This document shows, piece after piece, positions 5,834 to 9,172 of a DNA stretch of 9,172 nucleotides. The DNA is from an uncultured Anaerovibrio sp. (lineage in GTDB: Bacteria; Bacillota; Negativicutes; Selenomonadales; Selenomonadaceae), in NCBI GenBank assembly GCA_902785445.1, contig CACZYN010000060.1:1-9172 (forward strand). Reading direction: 5' to 3'. The notes below the pieces were generated by a model that saw only the letters and a list, made by a program, of their open reading frames with translations, was not told the DNA's origin and did no database searches. Position numbers and translations under genes: made by a program. The stretch's first letter is position 1. Each line of letters starts with the position of its first letter.

Positions 5834-8800
5834 TTATTTCACTGTATCCAAAATAGTCAATATTTCCCCATAATCTAATTGGGACGTTGCTTCCTTTAGC
5901 TTTGTATATAACTCCTCCTGGTCCTGGGGAATTCTGTATTCCTGCATTTCAGAGAAAATATCTTCCAATCGGTCTCCATCCATTTCCTCGGCAGCAGAAC
6001 GAATTTCCGCAAACACACCTTCCAAAAGCTCCCTATCCGCTTCTGGCTTTTCCTTGCCCTCCTGTTGCTTAAATATCTCCGCCAAGGGTTCCTTAAAGCT
6101 CTTATATTGCACCATAAAGCTCTGATGATGCTCGTTAATATATTCCACATCCTCACCCTTACCGGCATTTTCCAATTTTTGAGCCTCTTCCGCAAACTCT
6201 AAAGCACCAATAAGGCGAGCAGAGCTTTTCAAAGCATGAACTTTGATGGTGTAATCCTTAATATTCCCGTCTTTATACAATCTTTCAATTGTCTGGCAGT
6301 TTTCTTCCAAGGTTTCATAGAATACCTGCAATAGTGGCAGATATGCCTCCATATCCCCGCTATTTTGTATACCAACAGAAATATCAATCCACTCCTGCTC
6401 TTTAAGTGTGCGCAAGATTTCATTAATTTTTGTCTTAGATGCTTCTACTGGAATCCTTTGTTTCACTACTTGAATTTTATCCTTTGGCAGATAGGTAAAC
6501 AGCATATTTTCCAGTCGAACAGAATCCACCGGCTTGGTCAAATACTCGGAAAAACCTGCTGAAATATACTGTTCCCTAGCCCCAGAAATAGCATTGGCGG
6601 TCAAACAAATAGCTGGAGTAAACCTATTTATATTGCCTATTTGACTTCTTAATTCATTCAGCGTTTCAATTCCATCCTTATTAGGCATCATGTGATCCAA
6701 GAAAATTAAGTCATACAGCTTAGCCTGGGTCATTCTAAGGCCTTCAGCACCACTGGTGGCCGTGTCAATTATTATCTTGGTCTGCTTTAGTAAACTCTTA
6801 AACACCATCAGGTTCATTGGATTATCATCCACAACCAGCAGCTGGGCGTCCGGAGCCTTGAAGGTCTCCCGATAAGCCCTGCACTCTTTTAAATATTCCT
6901 GATAGGATTGCTCATAATTTCCCAACGGCTCCCAATTTATTACTCGTTGCTTCAGATAGAAGGAGAATTTGGAACCACGTCCATAATTACTTTCCACCTG
7001 CATGGAACTACCCATCAAGGACAACAGATTCTGCGTAATGGCCATGCCCAGACCAGTACCCTCCACGTGACGATTACGCTTTTCCTCGATACGCTCAAAT
7101 TCCTTAAATAGTTTTTTCATATCCTCAGGCTTAATACCAATACCCGTATCTTGTACGGCAACATATAGTTTTATACTGTCCGGATCCTCTGCTATCCTTT
7201 CAAAGCCCACTGAAAAGGTAACCGAGCCCTTTTCAGTATATTTCACCGCATTAGTGAGAATATTGGTTATTATCTGTTTAACCCGAATCTCATCCCCGTA
7301 GAGATTTTTCGGCGTATTAGGGTCAAAATCCAGAGAAATAATCAATCCCTTGACATCAGCCCTGTTACTTATCATATTCACCAAATCATTGAGTACTGAG
7401 GATAAATCATACTCCACGGGAATAATCTCCAGCTTACCCGCCTCGATTTTGGAAAAATCCAAAATATCGTTGATGATTCCCAGAAGGGTATTTCCTGCGC
7501 TATTAATATTTTCTGCATAGGCGAGAATATCATTATCATTGCACTCCCGCAAAATCATCTCATTCATTCCTAACACCGCATTTATTGGTGTACGAATTTC
7601 ATGGGACATGTTAGACAAAAAAGCCGATTTAGCCTGACTGGCCGCCAAAGCTTGCTCTGACGCATCTATCAGTGCATCCCGCTCTTTCCGCTCATTATCT
7701 ATATCTTCCGATAACATCAACACCCGGGTAGGGAAGCCAGCCTTATCCCGCTGAGCCACAATGTACCGCAGACGAATCCATGGCCCAAAGGAGGTCAAAA
7801 ACTCACCAGCTATGGTGTCTTGCTCCTTCAGCCTTCTTATCAGGGTCCTTGGGTTCACAAAACGAAGCATATCATTCAACATGGATCCTTTGGCCACTTT
7901 CTTGGCCACGGAATTGATAACTGTCCTGGCCTTGGAATGCTCCATATTGACAATATCGGTAACATCCACACCACTGGACTTAATCACAAATAGGCGATCT
8001 TTCTCCAAATCCACATCATACATGGCCACATAAATATTGGAAATGGATGCCAGCTGTTTATTCAACTGGTCAGTTTTTTGGTATTGCATATAAAACTTTT
8101 CCAAAATATAGGCCAGAATCAACACCACAAGAAAAACGACCCCAATGGTAAGGCCCAACAATAAGCGTAAAGGACCAAATACAACTGAGGCATTTTTTAT
8201 AGAAAGACAACGCCAATCATTCTCAATCTTGGCAACATAAATAATGTAGTTTTCTCCCTGATATTCCAGTTCGATAATACCGTTATCAATGTCCCCTAGC
8301 TGGTTGGCCAGCGCAGACCACAGTGTCCCCTGCTCTTTACGATAGTTCTTTCCTACCTCACCAGGATCTGAATGGGCCACTACCATGTACGTACTGTCCA
8401 AAATAATTTCAAAATCAGAATTCCCGGATACTACGGCCTCTTCGGTAATAGACTGCAACTTGTCCAAGGTCATGTCCATGGCCACAACGCCCTTACCATC
8501 TGCCAGGCCTTTACCTACAGCCATCACTACTTGTTCCGTCTGAACATCGTAATAAGGGTCAATAAGGGTTATGGCACCATCATTGGCCATGGTCTTGGTA
8601 TACCACGGCCGTTCCGTAGGTACAAAATTCTCATTCGGCACCCATTTGGCACCATCTAAAAATTCACCATTTATGTAGCCATATAACCCCGAAGAATTCT
8701 CTACGACACTGCTTGAAATAGCTGCAGATTGTTCTACCAAGTACTCTTGAATTTCCTTATTGGAACGACCATCCTGCAGCATGGTATCCAACATAAAAGC

Positions 8801-9037
8801 CGTAATATTTACTGCACCTCTACTAGTAGCAAAATAATCATGCAAGCTATGTGCCGTCTCCATGGCAGTCACTTCTCTATCCTGAACTATGTTCGCTCGT
8901 TTTTCGTTATAGAGCATATTGTAGTACAGCAAAATAATGCCTACAAAAAAAACTACTACCGCCGTAGCAGTCATAATGTATTTTATATTTATTTTTTTTA
9001 ATGCATCAAATAGCAATAATTTTGTTGTTTCATGCAT
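5834..9037 (-). CDS. Hybrid histidine kinase, dCache sensor-PAS-like-HisKA-HATPase-REC-HPt
   Basis: A 1067-residue membrane sensor kinase, first gene of the operon. Membrane helices at about 20-42 and 286-312 bound an extracytoplasmic double-Cache domain (about 45-284) with the typical FVPTERPWYTKT and DPYYD blocks. R143, W145, Y146, D164 and D188 fit the residue set of amino-acid-binding dCache receptors such as PctA, by eye only. Residues about 325-448 look like a degenerate PAS-type domain. HisKA has SHEIRTP with H479; HATPase_c has N596, DTGIGI at 630-635 and GTGLGM at 660-665. The receiver (about 731-850) has D737/D738, D781 and K835-P836; the HPt domain has H934 in HALKSSARLIG. Residues about 997-1067 form a helical tail shared with the kinase at 1024-3549. 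All catalytic residues are intact. The ATG is preceded by GGGGGT at 8-base spacing. The phosphoryl group probably passes from HPt to the receivers of the cyclase and the two-receiver protein. Confidence 0.95.
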   Translation of the reverse strand: MHETTKLLLFDALKKINIKYIMTATAVVVFFVGIILLYYNMLYNEKRANIVQDREVTAMETAHSLHDYFATSRGAVNITAFMLDTMLQDGRSNKEIQEYLVEQSAAISSSVVENSSGLYGYINGEFLDGAKWVPNENFVPTERPWYTKTMANDGAITLIDPYYDVQTEQVVMAVGKGLADGKGVVAMDMTLDKLQSITEEAVVSGNSDFEIILDSTYMVVAHSDPGEVGKNYRKEQGTLWSALANQLGDIDNGIIELEYQGENYIIYVAKIENDWRCLSIKNASVVFGPLRLLLGLTIGVVFLVVLILAYILEKFYMQYQKTDQLNKQLASISNIYVAMYDVDLEKDRLFVIKSSGVDVTDIVNMEHSKARTVINSVAKKVAKGSMLNDMLRFVNPRTLIRRLKEQDTIAGEFLTSFGPWIRLRYIVAQRDKAGFPTRVLMLSEDIDNERKERDALIDASEQALAASQAKSAFLSNMSHEIRTPINAVLGMNEMILRECNDNDILAYAENINSAGNTLLGIINDILDFSKIEAGKLEIIPVEYDLSSVLNDLVNMISNRADVKGLIISLDFDPNTPKNLYGDEIRVKQIITNILTNAVKYTEKGSVTFSVGFERIAEDPDSIKLYVAVQDTGIGIKPEDMKKLFKEFERIEEKRNRHVEGTGLGMAITQNLLSLMGSSMQVESNYGRGSKFSFYLKQRVINWEPLGNYEQSYQEYLKECRAYRETFKAPDAQLLVVDDNPMNLMVFKSLLKQTKIIIDTATSGAEGLRMTQAKLYDLIFLDHMMPNKDGIETLNELRSQIGNINRFTPAICLTANAISGAREQYISAGFSEYLTKPVDSVRLENMLFTYLPKDKIQVVKQRIPVEASKTKINEILRTLKEQEWIDISVGIQNSGDMEAYLPLLQVFYETLEENCQTIERLYKDGNIKDYTIKVHALKSSARLIGALEFAEEAQKLENAGKGEDVEYINEHHQSFMVQYKSFKEPLAEIFKQQEGKEKPEADRELLEGVFAEIRSAAEEMDGDRLEDIFSEMQEYRIPQDQEELYTKLKEATSQLDYGEILTILDTVK

Positions 9038-9045
9038 TTTGTTGT

Positions 9046-9051
9046 ACCCCC
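9046..9051 (-). promoter_or_regulatory. Ribosome binding site GGGGGT of the dCache kinase
   Basis: GGGGGT lies 8 bases before the ATG at 9035-9037 and decides that start: an earlier ATG overlapping the G-run (9051-9053) is out of frame and opens only a seven-codon reading. The match to AGGAGG is partial, so expression is probably moderate. Confidence 0.6.
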
Positions 9052-9082
9052 ATGGTGCCTATATTAATTTCTGATATAAACT

Positions 9083-9111
9083 ATTCCATTTCCGTCTAAA
9101 ATATCCTGCAA
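9083..9111 (-). promoter_or_regulatory. Possible weak sigma-A-type promoter of the operon
   Basis: On the minus strand TTGCAG (-35-like, 9106-9111) is followed after 17 bases by TGGAAT (-10-like, 9083-9088), each with four of six consensus bases or slightly better. AT-rich sequence (TTTAATTAATTATAG) lies just upstream. It is the best candidate I found in the 135-base leader, but the -10 box is poor and the true promoter may lie beyond the window edge. I see no riboswitch or other gene in 9038-9172. Confidence 0.2.
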
Positions 9112-9172
9112 CTATAATTAATTAAATATAATTTTAGCCACTATTACCTTAATATACGATTACAACCCCAAT

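Noticed and set aside
9030..9053. Seven-codon reading frame starting at the ATG overlapping the G-run before the dCache kinase
   Set aside because: It has no ribosome binding site of its own and no leader-peptide character such as repeated codons or an attenuator hairpin.
9038..9172. Possible c-di-GMP riboswitch in the operon leader
   Set aside because: I looked for it because the output is c-di-GMP, but the leader is AT-rich and shows none of the conserved GEMM-type helices or loop motifs and no terminator hairpin.

Overview
The window carries one intact minus-strand signalling operon (about 9037 down to 1024), followed downstream by two truncated gene remnants (about 948 down to 166). The organism is most likely a member of the Bacillota (Firmicutes), either a Selenomonas/Anaerovibrio-like Negativicute or a Lachnospiraceae-like Clostridium. 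This rests on the style of the hybrid histidine kinases (MSHEIRTPIN... boxes), the strong AAGGAGGT Shine-Dalgarno site, the Rho-independent terminators, and moderate-GC genes in AT-rich spacers. It is inference, because no taxonomic marker gene is present.

Operon, in transcription order: (1) 9037-5834, a membrane hybrid histidine kinase with an extracytoplasmic double-Cache sensor, a PAS-like segment, HisKA, HATPase, REC and HPt domains and a helical tail. (2) 5807-4470, a REC-GGDEF diguanylate cyclase whose C-terminus looks like a second, degenerate GGDEF domain. (3) 4413-3568, a two-receiver protein with a dead first receiver and an intact second one, and no output domain. (4) 3549-1024, a second hybrid kinase with the same cytoplasmic architecture as the first but a seven-helix membrane sensor in place of the Cache domain. 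Spacers are short (26, 56 and 18 bases) and a strong terminator hairpin (978-1008) closes the unit. The four proteins make a self-contained phosphorelay whose only recognisable output is c-di-GMP synthesis; no DNA-binding domain is encoded. The two kinases are paralogues with unrelated sensors, so the unit may combine an external ligand signal with a membrane signal.

Downstream of the terminator lie the C-terminal part of an ADP-ribosylglycohydrolase (DraG/ARH family, 948-544) and, in the same frame directly after its stop codon, the C-terminal part of a VWA-domain protein (543-166). Both lack N-terminal catalytic or metal-binding parts and look like deletion remnants. A perfect 18-bp hairpin at 63-103 lies past them and can terminate transcription in either direction. 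Positions 9038-9172 are the operon leader: AT-rich, with a clear ribosome binding site but no strong promoter.

The less ordinary points are the conserved helical tail after both HPt domains, the pseudo-GGDEF domain, the pseudo-receiver with a hexapeptide-repeat leader, and the amino-acid-receptor-like residues in the Cache domain. I saw no tRNA or rRNA gene, CRISPR array, transposase or phage gene.
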